Positions 25,465 to 36,773 of a DNA stretch of 37,757 nucleotides are shown here, one piece after another. Positions within the stretch are counted from its first letter, which is position 1. Every line of letters begins with the position of its first letter. Origin of the DNA: JACCXG01 sp963785755 (GTDB lineage Bacteria > Acidobacteriota > Vicinamibacteria > Vicinamibacterales > 2-12-FULL-66-21); contig CAWAXG010000052.1 in assembly GCA_963785755.1 (NCBI GenBank), forward strand, positions 1 through 37,757. Direction: 5' to 3'. The translations under genes were made by a program, and so were the position numbers. Below the pieces are notes generated by a model. It ran no database searches, was not told where the DNA came from, and saw nothing but the letters and a program-made list of their open reading frames with translations.

Positions 25465-28131
25465 TTGCGCCTCTGGGACATCCTGCGAACTCGCCTGCGG
25501 TCGCTGTTCTTCCGCGGTCGCCGCGAATCCGATCTCAGCGAGGAACTGCAGGGCCATCTGGATCGGGAAACCGAGCGGCTGCGGTCAAGCGGCTTGTCCC
25601 CCGACGCGGCGCGTCTTCAGGCGCTCCGGACATTCGGCGGCGTCGAGCAAGTCAGGGAGGAGTGTCGCGACGCGCGCGGCACGGCCTTCGTCGACGACAC
25701 GGTCCGGGACGTCTTCTACGCCCTGCGCACTTTCAAGCGCGCGCCTCTCGTCGCCTTCACCATCGTCTCCACGGTCGGGCTCGGGCTTGGCCTGGTCGCC
25801 GTGGCGTTCACGATGCTCAACATGCTCCTGTTCAACGTCGATCAGGTTCCGAACGTCGACGAGATGGTTGCGATTGAACGGCCGCAAACCGGGGATCGCG
25901 AGCGCAACTCGTTCACGCGCGCGGAATGGGACGCGCTCCGCCGCGAGAGCGACGTCTTCACCGACGCCTACGCGGAACTGTCCGGCACCGATTTTCCCGT
26001 CGACGGCCGGACCCTGCTGTTTTCGCTGGTCACGGGCAATTTCTTTCAGGTGACCGGGGTCAACGCGGCAATGGGACGCACGCTGATGGCGGCCGACGAC
26101 GAGCCGTTCGCGGGCCGCGCGGTGATGGTCCTCAGCGACCGCGGATGGGAGCGGCTGTTCGGGCGCGACCCGGCCATCCTCGGCCGCACCGTGGTCGTGA
26201 ACGGCTTCACGTTCGAGATCGTCGGGGTCATGCCCAGGGGGTTTCGCGGGCTGGCCGTCGTTCCACCGGACTATTGGGTGCCACTGTCGATGGTCGCCCA
26301 GATCCGTCCCGATCGATCGGGGACGCGAAGCGAACGTCGGCGTTCGCATCGTTGGCCGCCTCAAGCCAGGCATGACGCGGCAGTCCGCGCAGGCGGGACT
26401 CGCCGTGTGGGCTGCCAGCCAGCCGGACGCCCGCCCGATCACGCGCGGAGAGCCGGGCATCACGCTGGTTCCCTGGCACGGCACCGTCCCGCAGCCTCTC
26501 GAAGCGGTCCTCGTGACCGGACCGCTGTTCTTCGCGTTCGGCCTCATCCTGCTGATCGGCTGTGCCAATGTCGCCAACCTGCTTCTCGCCAGGTCCGTGG
26601 CACGACAGCGGGAGATTGGGATCCGGCTCTCACTCGGCGCGGCCCGCGGCCGCATCGTCCGCCAGTTGCTGACGGAGAGCCTGCTGCTCGCGCTCGTGGC
26701 CGCGGCTGCCGGCTACGCGGTCTCGCGCGTCGCGCTACAGGGGCTCGTCAACGCGATGCTGACCAGCTGGCCGCCGGAGATAGGAGACATCCAGCTGCTG
26801 GTGCCGGATTCGGACTGGCGCGTGCTGCTCTTCCTCATCGTCGGGGGCGCTGTTTCGGCGTTGTTCTTCGGGCTCGTTCCGGCGCTGCAGGCGACGCGGA
26901 TCGAACCGGTCAGAACGATGCGGGGCGAAATCGTCAGGGATGCGCGGCCGGGGCGTGCGCGCGATTTTCTGATCGGCGTGCAGGTGAGCGCGTCGGCGCT
27001 GCTGCTGATCTGCGCAGCCGTGTTCCTGAGAAGTGCGTTCGCCGCGGCGACCGCCGATCCCGGCCTGCGAACCTCCGACACCATCGTCATCCAGATCGCC
27101 AACGAGGTGAACCGCACGACGATGGTGCAGGCGGTGGCCGCCGAACCCTCCGTCGCCGCCGTCGCCGCGTCGTGGCCGGGCGCGCTCGGTCCTGGCCGAG
27201 GGGCGTTTGCCGAGGCCGCCGGTGAAAAGGCCGCGGTCGGCTGCAAGTTCGTCTCGCCGGAGTTCTTCGGCGTGCTCGACATCGCGGTCGTGCAGGGGCG
27301 GGCCTTCGCGCCGGAGGAGCGTCTGCCGAGTCTGCCGGTGGCGGTCGTGTCGGAAACCACCGCCCGCGCGCTGTGGCCGCGTGGCGATGCCGTCGGCCAG
27401 ACCCTGCGCCTCGACCCGGAACCCGGGTCCGACGCGGGCAGAGAGAATGAACCGCGGCTGGAGTCGCGAACGCTCGCCGTGGTCGGCGTGGTGCGCGACG
27501 TCGCCGGATTCCGGTTCGCACCTGCCACCAAAGCGATGGTCTACCTGCCGGCGAGCACCTCGATGCCACGCACCGCGCTGGTCGCGCGCGTGCATGGCGA
27601 TCCCGAGCGCGCGCGGGCGGCGCTCGTCAAGCGATTGACCACGATCGATCCCGCGGTGGAGCAGGGAGGGATGGAGATGGTGGGGACCATCGCATGGGTG
27701 ATCCGGATGGAGACCTACCTGCTGAAGATCGGGTTCTGGTTCACCGTCGGCCTCGGCGCGCTGGCGCTGGCGCTGACGCTGTCGGGATTGTTCAGCGTGC
27801 TGTCCTACCTGGTCGAGCAGCGCACCAGGGAAATCGGCGTGCGCATGGCGCTCGGCGCGACCACCTGGCACGTCACGCGGCTGGTGCTGTCGCAGTCGTT
27901 CCGGCCGGTCGCCGCCGGCCTGATCATCGGCGCGGTCCTGGCCGGCATCCTCTCGGCGTCCCTGCTGGCCACGCCGGCCGCCGGCATCATCGGCCAGATC
28001 GTCGACGTCCTCGATCCCGTCGCCTACACCGTGAGTGTGCTCATCATCGTCGCCGCCTGTTTGGGGCCGCGGCGGTTCCCGCCAGCCGCGCCGCTCGGCT
28101 CGACCCGACGCGGGCGCTTCGCGAGCAGTGA
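25465..28131 (+). CDS. ADOP family MacB/FtsX-type permease, two frameshifts
   Basis: About 888 residues if repaired. TTG start 25465. The N-terminal ADOP domain is present (SDLSEELQGHLDRETERLRSSGLSPDAARLQALRTFGG), then TM1 (LVAFTIVSTVGLGLGLVAVAF), periplasmic domain 1 ending GVMPRGFRGL. A frame change near 26300-26335 (net +1) leads into MTRQSAQAGLAVW, FtsX module 1 (FFAFGLILLIGCANVANLLLARS, REIGIRLSLGAARGRI), periplasmic domain 2 and FtsX module 2 (REIGVRMALGATTW). A second break at GGGG 28063-28066 (one G missing) restores AAVPASRAARLDPTRALREQ and the stop at 28131. No ATPase is encoded nearby, typical of these orphan permeases; function unknown. Confidence 0.85.
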
Positions 28132-28154
28132 CGCGCCTGTGAAACTATCCACTC

Positions 28155-28282
28155 GTGGCTTCCGGCTTTTAGCCGGAAGAATGCGTGAGGCGTGCGAATT
28201 GGTCGACAGCCGCCGCCTTCCGCCTGAAGGCGGAAGCCACAAGATCCGATTAATTCACAGGCTCTAAAGGCGGAAGCCACGA
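28155..28282. repeat. Cluster of CTTCCGCCT/AGGCGGAAG palindromes
   Basis: GTGGCTTCCG at 28155 and CGGAAGCCAC at 28231-28240 bracket two hairpins: CTTCCGGCT-TTT-AGCCGGAAG (28159-28179) and CTTCCGCCT-GA-AGGCGGAAG (28217-28236). A half copy AAGGCGGAAGCCAC follows at 28267-28280. It lies just after the permease stop and translates in a chance frame to RLPPEGGSH, a tag I associate with Vicinamibacteria repeats. The first hairpin could act in transcript end formation, though there is no T-run. Confidence 0.75.
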
Positions 28283-28306
28283 AGTCTCGCGAAGAACGTC
28301 GCCCAT

Positions 28307-28326
28307 TGGAGATTGGAAGTTGACAC
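28307..28326. repeat. Inverted partial copy of the 23219 repeat end
   Basis: TTGGAGATTGGAAGTTGACA is the reverse complement of the left end of the element at 23219-23414. It stands 11 bases beyond the stop of the hydrolase gene. Confidence 0.6.
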
Positions 28327-28336
28327 ATCCATCCAA

Positions 28337-29785
28337 TCACTCCAGCCACTGCGCGATCCGCTCGGCGACGAACGGAAAGAACGGGTTCGACGAGAGCCGC
28401 ATCAGCGTATCGGTGGCGACGGTGAGCACGGCGCGTTCGCCGCGCGGGCTCAATCGTCCGATCGGCAGCAGACCGGCGAGTCCCGCCCGAGGGGTCGATG
28501 CCGTAGAGCGGGTCGTTCGGCGCGAACGGCAGCGCCACGTGCGTCAGCGAGAAGACCTCGGGCGGCCAGGCCAGTCCGAGCGGACGCCGCGACACGCTCA
28601 CCGAACCGGGCTCGGCCGTGCGCGCCTCGACGTCCGCGTGTCCGCCGAGATGTTCGTCACGACGCACCCGCCGATAGCGGCGCGGCGCGCGCTCCAGCAG
28701 GCTCTGGACCAGCGATCGATCCGCCGGCTGCATGAAGACCGCGATGCCCGAGACGTGATTGACGTCGAACAGCACCAGCTCGCTGCCATTCGCCGGCAGC
28801 TGATCGTAGAGCGTATTGCACCACCGCCGGGGTGCTCACGGTGGCATCGACGACCGATTGAAAGGTCAGGATCGGCGGGATCGCGTCGAGCCGGCCGTTT
28901 GCCGCGACCCGGGCGAGATCGCTTCGGATGGCTCGCGTCAGGGACGCCGTCTGAAACCCGGCGTTGGCGGCGAACGAGTTGTACTTGAACGGGTTGTATT
29001 CCGGGAAGACGTCCAGCCAGTTCGCCTTCTCGAAGTACGGCACCACGCCGAGGAGGCTGATCCACCAGGCCAGGCCGGCGGCGGGCGTCACGCCGATCAT
29101 CGGCGACAGCAGAATGAGCTTCGAGGGCACGCGGGCCGCCGTGACCCTCGATGGCGTCGAGCGTGTACTTCAGCGCCAGCGCGCCGCCGTTCGAGTAGCC
29201 CACGAGAACGAGCGGCGCGCCATCGGGAATCCTGCTGCGGACGTGCCGCACGCCCATCCGCACCGCCGCGAGCCAATCGGCCCACGTCGCCGAGACCAGG
29301 CCCGAGGGAATCGTGCCGTGGCCGGGCATGCGCAGCGCCAGCGAGTAGATGCCGTTGTCGCGCAGCACCTCGGCCACCGCCCGCATGCTGTAGGGCGAGT
29401 CGGTCAGGCCGTGAAGGAGCAGCGCGCCGCCGCGAATGGCGGCCGGCGAGGTTTCGAACGATCGATTCCAGTCGCGGCCGGCACTCGACGGATGCGACAG
29501 GCTGCCGGGGTGATAGCGGTTGACCGGCGTCCGATCCGCGGCATCGATCGTCGACTCCAACGCGCGGACCCGCGCGAACAGCTGCTCTTCGCGGGCCTGA
29601 TACTGAGGAAACGTGAACTGATCGTCCAGCGTCGCCGCGGTCATCTCGTCGAGGCTGACCTGGTGCCACGGCTTGAGATCGGGCAGCCGCCGGCGCGCGT
29701 CGTACCCGCCGCCGACAATCAGCGTCAGCAGGACCAGCACCACCGCGTAGAGTGCCCGCCGCAGCCAGCGCCAGAACGTCGTCAC
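28337..29785 (-). CDS. Membrane-anchored alpha/beta hydrolase, three frameshifts
   Basis: About 480 residues if repaired, GTG start 29785. N-terminal membrane anchor (ALYAVVLVLLTLIVGGG), oxyanion segment ALLLHGLTDSPYSMR, MPGHGTIPSG, nucleophile elbow VLVGYSNGGALALKY. Frame change near 29145 leads to VPSKLILLSPMIGVTPAAGLAWW and FQSVVDATVS; another near 28815 (a CT unit missing) leads to LYDQLPANGSELVLFDVNHVSG with the catalytic His; a third at CCC 28482-28484 leads to LAGLLPIGRLSPRGER and the end PFVAERIAQWLE, stop 28337. The fold is that of serine esterases or monoglyceride-lipase-like enzymes. The gene is divergent from the permease at 29909 over 123 bp. Confidence 0.8.
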
Positions 29786-29908
29786 GGACCAGAGTCTACC
29801 AGCGGACCCTTCGCGTCAAGAGGGACCGCCACCAACCTTTCCCGGCGTCTTCTCGTCAAAGTCGCGGGTGGCGGTAGCCGGGCCGCCGACAGGCGAGAGG
29901 GGTGACGA

Positions 29909-32306
29909 GTGGACGGCTTGAGACAGGACCTCGCCTATGCGGTGCGATCGCTCGGCGCGGCGCCGAAGTTCGCCGCCGCCGTCATCCTGACGCTCGCGCT
30001 CGGGCTCGGCGCCAACACCGCCGTGTTCGGCGTGCTGCACGCGGTGGTGCTCACGCCGCTTCCCTATCCATCCGCCGATCGGCTCATCCGTCTCTACAAG
30101 TTCAACCGCGGCGAAGACAACTACCTGCCGGGTCCGGCGGTGCTCGCCTTCCGCGACCAGAGCACGACGATCGATCTCGCGCCGGTCTACACCTACGCCA
30201 CCGAGGGGGCGGACCTCACCGATCGCGCGGAACCGGAGCGCGTCACGTCGCTGCGGGTCGGCGCCGACTACTTTCGCGTGCTCGGCGTCCAGCCGATCGT
30301 CGGTCAGCCGTTCGATCGGATCGACGAGCGCGCCGATGCCGGTGTCGTCGTGATCCGCGAGCGCCTGTGGCGCGAGTATTTCGGCGGACGGCCGGATGCG
30401 ATCGGCCAGTCGCTGTCGCTCAACGGCGTGCGGCAGCGGGTCGTGGCGGTGCTGCCCGACAGCTTCGCGGATCCGCTCGTCGCCAACGTCGAAGTCTGGT
30501 CGCCGATCGATCTGCAGACGCCAGCGCGCAACCGCTGGGGCAACCACTATCTGAGCGTGGTCGGCCGCATCCGCCCCGGCGCGACGCTGGAGCAGGCGCA
30601 GGCCGATACCGCGCGCATTGCCGCGCTGATCGAGCGGAACTACGGCGATACGTCCCAGCCATCCGCGCGCGTGGCTCCTCTGCAGGCGGACACGATTGGC
30701 ACCGCGCGCGCCCTGCTGTGGATGTTGCTCGGCGCGGTCGCGCTGCTGCTGACGATCGCGTGCGTGAACGTCGCCGGCCTGGTGCTGGCGCGCGGCGCGG
30801 CGCGCGAGCCCGAGCTGGCCGTCCGCGCCGCGCTCGGCTGCTCACGGTGGCGGCTGGCGCGGCAGCTCGTGCTCGAGAGCGTGCTGCTGTCGCTCGCGGG
30901 CGGCCTCGTCGGTCTGCTCAGCGCGCGCCTGCTGACGCGCATGCTGCTGGCCGCCGCGCCGGAGATCGTCGCGCGCACGGCGGGCGGGACCGGCGGCGGG
31001 GTCACGGTGTTCGCGTTCGGCTTCGTGGCCGCGCTCGCCTCCGGGCTCGCCGTCGGCCTCGTGCCGGCACTGCAACAGGCGCGGCCGAACCTCGAGAGCG
31101 TGCTGCGGGAATCAGGGCGCGGCGCCACCGGCGGCCGCCGCCAGGCGCGTTTCCGGCAGGTGCTGGTCGTCTGCCAGATCGCGCTCGCGGTGGTGCTGCT
31201 GGCCGGCGCGGGTCTGCTGCTGCGCAGCTTCCAGCATCTCTCGCACGTCGATCTCGGCATTCGTACCGACAACGTGCTGACGTTCTCGGTCAACCTTCCG
31301 GTCGGCCGCTATGGCGACGCCCAGCGCCGCGCCGACTTCCACGTCGCGCTTCAAGACCGGCTCAATGCCATCGCCGGCATCGAGGCGGCCGGCGCGGTGT
31401 CGCGCCTGCCGGTCACCGGCTCGTATCACACCTGGACCAACGGGCGCACCGATCAGCCCGACGTCGACGTCGCGGCCGACCAGCGTGTCGTCGAGGGCCG
31501 CGCGTTCGAGGCGCTCGGCATCCGGGTGCTGCGCGGGCGCACGTTCGATCGCGCCGACGGCGCGACGCCGCGGCGGATCGTCATCAACGACCGTCTCGCG
31601 CGCACGCTGTTTCCCAGCGAGGATCCGATCGGCCGCCGGCTGCGCGTCAGCGGCGGCGAAGGCGAGATCATCGGCGTGGTCGCCGACGTCGCCAATGCCC
31701 CGCGCACGCCGCCGCCGGCGATCGTCTATCACCTGCACCGGCAGTTCGCCGCGGATCGCAACTGGGCGCTCACCGCGGTGGTCGCGTTCAACCGGCCCGC
31801 GGCCGCCGTGCTCGACGACGTCCGGCGCGAGCTGCGCACGCTCGATCCCGCGCTCGTCCTCCATCAGCCGCGCCTGCTCTCCGAGGTCGTCGGGCGAAGC
31901 CATCGCCCAGGAACGCTTCGCGATGCTGGTGGTCGGGGCCTACGCGCTGCTGGCGCTGATGCTCGCCGCGGTCGGTCTGTACGGGCTGCTCAGCTACATG
32001 GTGGGAACGCGGCAGCGCGAGATCGGCATCCGGCTCGCGCTCGGTGCGCAGCTCCGGAGCGTGCGCTCGCTGGTGGTGCGTGAAGGCGCCGTGCTCGCGG
32101 TGGCCGGCGTGATCGTCGGACTCGGGGCCTCGCTCGCCGCGACCCGTGCGCTCTCGACGCTGCTCTACGGCGTCAGCGCGCGCGATCCGTTGACGTTCGG
32201 CCTCGCGGCCGCGGCGCTGCTCGCGATTGCCACCACCGCGACCTGGCTGCCCGCCCGCACCGCCACCAGGATCGATCCGATGCACGCACTGCGCGGCGAC
32301 GCGTAG
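29909..32306 (+). CDS. ADOP-type MacB/FtsX permease, one frameshift
   Basis: About 798 residues if one G is removed. GTG 29909 with GAGAGGGG upstream. It starts at MDGLRQDLAYAVRSLGAAPKFAAAVILTLALGLGANTAVFGV, without the extra N-terminal ADOP domain of the 25465 gene. Periplasmic domain 1, FtsX module 1 (LLWMLLGAVALLLTIACVNVAGLVLARG, PELAVRAALGCSRW), TM (VVCQIALAVVLLAGAGLLL), periplasmic domain 2 (TFDRADGATPRRIVIND, IIGVVADVANAPRT), then an extra G at 31892-31894 shifts the frame; FtsX module 2 follows (MLVVGAYALLALMLAAVGLYGLLSY, REIGIRLALGAQ) to RTATRIDPMHALRGDA. No PadR gene is adjacent. Confidence 0.86.
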
Positions 32307-32325
32307 GGCGGACGGTGTTGTGTGG

Positions 32326-32352
32326 TGTGGCTTCCGCCTGCAGGCGGAAGTG
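32326..32352. repeat. GTGGCTTCCGCCT palindrome between convergent genes
   Basis: CTTCCGCCTG and CAGGCGGAAG form a perfect 20-base palindrome (32331-32350) preceded by GTGG, the same family as at 28155-28282. It sits between the ends of the permease and kinase genes, where a bidirectional stop structure would be useful. Confidence 0.7.
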
Positions 32353-32420
32353 AGCCGCGCGCTCGCCCGTTTTCTTCCGCCTTGTCGTTCTTCGAATGTG
32401 CCGCGATCGAGAGCGTGGAG

Positions 32421-35097
32421 CTACGGCCTGGGAGCCTCGATGCCGGGCCGCCAGTTCACGACGACGGTGGCTGGCGGCGACGTCCGTTCCACGAACGTGT
32501 TGATCAGGAAACGACCGTCGGGCGCGACGTCATAGAACGTTCCCACCCCGAGGCCGCCAAGGAACGCTGGCGGTTTGAAGAGCGGGATCGGCACGCCGGG
32601 CGCGAAGTCGGGGCCGGCAGCAACCGGCACGGCCATGATCTGCCCGTCGGGCGCACGGTAGAACAGCTCGCGACTGTCCCGGCGCCAAATGGGAAAGCCG
32701 CCGCCATTCGGGGATACCGACCATTTTCCGCCTGGCTGCGGAAAGCGCGTGACATAGACGCTCTCCCTCCCGGACTCGTTCGAGGCGTACGCCATCCATC
32801 GACCGTCGGGCGAGATTCGAGCATGTCGTTCAACGAATGAGTTGAATGAACGGCGTCGGCTTGCGCTCGCCGGCCATCGGAATCAGCCAGATATCGTTCC
32901 GTGTCTTCACGTCGACGGTCACGTAGGCGAGGAAGCGGCCATCCGGAGACCAACTCTGCGGAAAGGATCTGGACGGTGGTTCGAAACAGGTGCTCGTCCT
33001 TACCGGCCGTGCCAATCCGCTTCAAGTACAGGTTTGGAGACGTGTCCCGCCCTGCTGCGAACACGAAGGCGGCAGCGTCAGGCGACCAGACCGGCGTCGA
33101 TTCGTACCCCTCGCCAAACGTGGCCCTGGTCGTCGTGCCTCGTGCGCTGTCGAGGAGCCAAATCCCAGGTGTCGCATCGAATCGATCCACAGCTGCGTAT
33201 TGCCCATCGGGTGAGAGGGCCAGGTTCATGTACGGCGCCGGCGGTCCCAACGTGCCCGCGGCGGTACCGTCACGTTCAAACCACGTCGGCTGTGTCACGG
33301 TCCGGCTGCCCGGTCCACGAGACGAACGTCCCGCTCGGAGATACGGCGAAGGCTCCGGTGGGCCCGATCCTGTCCACGCCTTCCGCGACGCGCATCGGCT
33401 CGCCGATGAGATCGAAGCGCTTCAAGTCGATCCGCTGGGCCAGGAGGGTCGTGTCGCGCAGGAACAGGAGGACGTCGGGTGAGCTGAAGCCAGGCGTCAA
33501 TGCGACGGGCGACACACGCTTGCGTTCAGGGGAATCGAGCGAGGCCACGTAGAGGCCGGCGGCGTCGCCGCCGATGACCGTGAACACGAAGTGATGGCCG
33601 TCTGGCAGAAACACCGGCGCCAGATGAACACTTTCACCCCGGGCCTGATCCAACGCCGTCAGCGGCGCCGGCGTGCCTCCCGCGTCCGCCACCCGGAAGA
33701 GCGCGCCGCCCACCTCAGGCGCGAAGACGATCACGCCGTCGCGATTCCACGTCGCGCCCCCGCCGAAGCGAGCATCACAGATGACCACGCGCGTCCCCAC
33801 CCGCCACCGGCACTCGCTTGAGGCTGTCCTGCGTGAAGAACCCGATGTAGAGACCATCGGGCGACCAGAACGCGCCGAACGCGCCCTCCGTTCCAGGAAT
33901 CGGCCGTGAGTCGATCGAATCGAGCGAGCGGAGCCAGAGCCTGCGTCTCTTGTCGGCGCCGATGCCGGTGAACGCGAGATGACGCCCGTCGGGTGAGACG
34001 GCGAATGGCGGGGCGCCAATGCTCCAGGCGAAGGTGACGTCCTTCGGCGGCTCGAGGGAGAAACGGACGCTCGGGGCAGGAGCGGCCGCCCGGTTGCCGA
34101 AGGGGCGGAGGAGCAGGAGCGCCAACCCGGCAAGCGTAAGCGTGACCACGAGCCCCCACGCGAGGATCTCGCGACCTCCGAACCGCGCGCGGGGACCGGC
34201 TGCATCCGTGACGGCTGTCCCGGCAGACGACGTCAATTGGGAAAAATGATCGCGGGCGGCAGCCAGATCCCGCGCGAGATCGCGTGTGGACCCGTAACGG
34301 TCGGAAGGGGCCTTCGCGAGACACCGATCGACGATCCACTGGACCGGCGCCGGGACCGACGGATTGAGCTCCGCGACTGGCGGCGGATCCTCACGAATGA
34401 TGGCCGACAGCGTTTCGACCGCGGTTGGCCGCGTGAACGGTCGACGGCCGGTCAGCATCTCGTAGAGCACGAGACCGAACGAAAACTGATCGGAGCGGCT
34501 GTCGGCGACGCCGCCGCTCGCCTGCTCGGGGGACATGTAGCCAATCGTCCCCATCGCGATCCCGGGCTGGGTGCCCTGGTTGGTCCTGGTCTGCAGGGCC
34601 GCGCCCGACTCGGCCTTGTCGGTGAGCTTCGCCAGGCCGAAGTCAAGAATCTTGGCGAACCCGTCGTGCGAGACCATCAGGTTGTCCGGCTTGAGATCCC
34701 GGTGAACGATTCCGGCTTCGTGCGCCTTCGCGAGTCCGTCGGCGATCGGGGCGGCAATCTGCAGCACTCGCCGCGGCGGGATCGGCTCGGTCTCCAGCAT
34801 CTGTCGCAGCGTTCTGCCGTCGACCAGCTCCATGCTGATGTAGGGCTGCGATTCGACCTGGCCGAGATCGTAGATGGCGACAATCGCGGGATGATTCAGC
34901 CCGGAGGCGGCGCGTGCTTCGAGCTCGAAGCGTCGCAGGCGGTCGGGATCGTTCGCCACGTCCGCCGGCAGCAGCTTCAGCGCCACGTCGCGATCGAGCT
35001 TGGTATCCCTGGCGCGGTACACCTCGCCCATGCCGCCGGCCCCGAGGGCTGAGAGGATCTGGTACGGTCCGAAGCGGGCGCCGGCGGTGAGAGCCAA
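32421..35097 (-). CDS. Ser/Thr protein kinase with TM segment and TolB/WD40-like propeller, four frameshifts
   Basis: About 890 residues if repaired. TTG start 35097 (MALTAGARFGPYQILSALG). Kinase domain: LGAGGMGEVY (18-27), VALK with K41, HRDLKPDN (132-139), DFGLA (152-156), GTIGYMSPEQ. Membrane segment ILAWGLVVTLTLAGLALLLL (about 315-335), then propeller blades (FAVSPDGRHLAFTG, FWSPDGLYIGFFT, NLALSPDGQYAAVDR, WSPDGRFLAYVTVD, ISPDGRWMAYASNESG, YDVAPDGRFLINTFVE). Breaks: one extra base in a run (33795-33798), and near 33290, 32960 and 32832. The kinase half is uninterrupted. PknB-type receptor kinase with the propeller outside or, in this family, of unclear sensing role. Confidence 0.85.
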
Positions 35098-35111
35098 CAG
35101 ATCCGCGGTGG

Positions 35112-35117
35112 ATTATA
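35112..35117 (-). promoter_or_regulatory. Perfect -10 element (TATAAT) for the kinase gene
   Basis: On the minus strand GCATATAATCC contains TATAAT ending 14 bases before the TTG start. The region 17 bases further upstream has no TTGACA-like -35. The transcript would have a leader of only about 8 bases. Confidence 0.5.
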
Positions 35118-35343
35118 TGCGCCGGCGCGCACCAGTGCCTGAGGAGAGAGGGTTCCTCCATCGTGCCCGTCGTCGTAAAGCCGGTGTGGAGTTCAAGTGT
35201 GCAAGGGTGCGATAGAATCACCTCGCGTAAAGGACGCATCCGGTCCGCGGAAAGGGTAGAAGCCCACCTGTCAGCTGCACGTCTTCGCCACCTTCTTTCA
35301 GCCCGATGTGCGGACACCGGGCGCTCGATGAAAGGAGGCCGCC

Positions 35344-36588
35344 ATGTCGACCGATCGTCCCGACACCCCGCGTCCGCTTCCCGACCGCCCCAATCTCCGC
35401 CATCTCAAGGACCAGGCCAGGGATCTGATCGCGTCCGGTGCCGCGGCGTCGGTCAGCGACGCGCAGTTCACGATCGCGCGTCTCTACGGATTCGCGAGCT
35501 GGCCGAAGCTCAAGGCTCACGTCGACGCATTGACGAAAGCCGGCGACGAGATCGGGCAGCTCGAGCAGGCTATCAACAGCAACGATATCGATCGCGTCAC
35601 GGCGCTGATGACGCGCAATCCGTCGCTGCACCGCGCGCCCCTTGGCTACGGCCACGACGGCCCGCTCACCTGGGTGGCCGAGTGCCGCGTGCCGTGGGAG
35701 CCGCCGAGCCCGGCGCGGCTGGCCATGGCGGCGTGGATGATCGCGCACGGGTCGGACGTGCATCAGGGAGGCGACGGACCGCTGATGCGAGCGGCCCTGA
35801 ACGGCTATCGCATCCCGATGATGGATTTGCTCGTGTCCCGCGGCGCGGATGTGAACGCCAGGTGGCACGGTCACTTTCCGATCATCTTCGCGCCCTGCGA
35901 GTCGGTGGACCCGGTCGCGCTGCAGTGGCTTCTCGATCGCGGCGCCAATCCGAACTGCCGCGACCACGGATTCACGGTCGGCGCTCACGCCTATCCCGGT
36001 ACGGCGCTCGACTACGTCATCGCGTCGTATGCGCGATCGCCAAAGCTGCGTACGTGTATCGACATGCTGATCGCGGCTGGCGGTGAAACCAAGTACGACG
36101 CACCAGCCGTCCTTGACCTGCTCCGCGGCCGTCTCGACAGCCTGTCGGCGCAGATCGACGCGGACCCTGCGCTCGTGCACAGGCAGTTCCCCGAGCTCGA
36201 TTGCGGCAGTACCGGCGGCCGCAGCCTGACACTCGAGGGAGGAACTCTGTTGCATGTTGCCGCCGAATTCGGCGACGCCGCCGCGGCCACGCTGCTCCTC
36301 GACCGTGGCGCGGACGTCAACGCCCGCGCGGCGGTCGACGAGGCGGGCATCGGCGGGCAGACGGCGCTCTTCCACGCGGTCTCACAGTTCGACGACCACG
36401 GGTTCGCGGTGATGCAGGTGCTGGTTGCGCGCGGCGCGGACCTTGGCGTCCGGGTGACACTCCCCGGCGACTACGAGCGGCCGGATGAGATCGTCGAGTG
36501 CACGGCGCTCGGCTACGCGCTCAGGTTTGGCGGTCCGCCGCAGAGAAGCACGGTGACGCTCCTGCGGGAGCGTGGGGGCGCTGAGTGA
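35344..36588 (+). CDS. Ankyrin-repeat protein (intact paralogue of 3338-4565)
   Basis: 414 residues. ATG 35344 with AAAGGAGG six bases upstream, a strong ribosome site. N-terminal module RPNLRHLKDQARDLIAS and DAQFTIARLYGFASWPKLKAHV, then ankyrin repeats: AMAAWMIAHGSDVHQGGDGPLMRAALNGY, MMDLLVSRGADVNAR, LQWLLDRGANPNCRDHG, GGTLLHVAAEFGDAAAATLLLDRGADVNAR, GQTALFHAVSQFDDHGFAVMQVLVARGADLGVR. No signal peptide. About 28 codons shorter or longer at loops than the copy at 3338-4565 but the same order of parts. A TAGAAT at 35213-35218 might be its -10. Function unknown; presumably a scaffold or binding protein. Confidence 0.92.
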   Translation: MSTDRPDTPRPLPDRPNLRHLKDQARDLIASGAAASVSDAQFTIARLYGFASWPKLKAHVDALTKAGDEIGQLEQAINSNDIDRVTALMTRNPSLHRAPLGYGHDGPLTWVAECRVPWEPPSPARLAMAAWMIAHGSDVHQGGDGPLMRAALNGYRIPMMDLLVSRGADVNARWHGHFPIIFAPCESVDPVALQWLLDRGANPNCRDHGFTVGAHAYPGTALDYVIASYARSPKLRTCIDMLIAAGGETKYDAPAVLDLLRGRLDSLSAQIDADPALVHRQFPELDCGSTGGRSLTLEGGTLLHVAAEFGDAAAATLLLDRGADVNARAAVDEAGIGGQTALFHAVSQFDDHGFAVMQVLVARGADLGVRVTLPGDYERPDEIVECTALGYALRFGGPPQRSTVTLLRERGGAE

Positions 36589-36648
36589 TCAGCCACCCGT
36601 TCAGTGACGCGAGCGTGGTGAATTCGTCGGGATCAGTGCCCCCCACCG

Positions 36649-36664
36649 GTGATCGGTGATCGCG
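36649..36664. repeat. GTGATCGGTGATCGCG repeat, upstream of SDR gene
   Basis: Two units of GTGATCG. The inverted form, with one extra unit (CGATCCCCGATCACCGATCAC-like), lies at 37621-37642 downstream of the SDR gene, and ACGTCGCACGT also occurs on both sides (36743-36751 region and 37568-37578). Confidence 0.5.
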
Positions 36665-36773
36665 TAACGGGTACGCGGCTGCCCGTTCGCGCGGGAGCAC
36701 GTCGCACGCCACAGGCAGCCCGTTCGCACGCTGCGCTTGGCACGTCGCACGTGACTGCGCGTACAGTACCCGC

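Noticed and set aside
29902..31959. 685-codon open frame on the plus strand
   Set aside because: Overlaps the ADOP permease in another frame and is almost entirely Arg/Ala/Pro; the permease frame has all the motifs.
35218..36375. 385-codon open frame on the minus strand
   Set aside because: Antisense to the intact ankyrin gene, which has a strong ribosome site and recognisable repeats.
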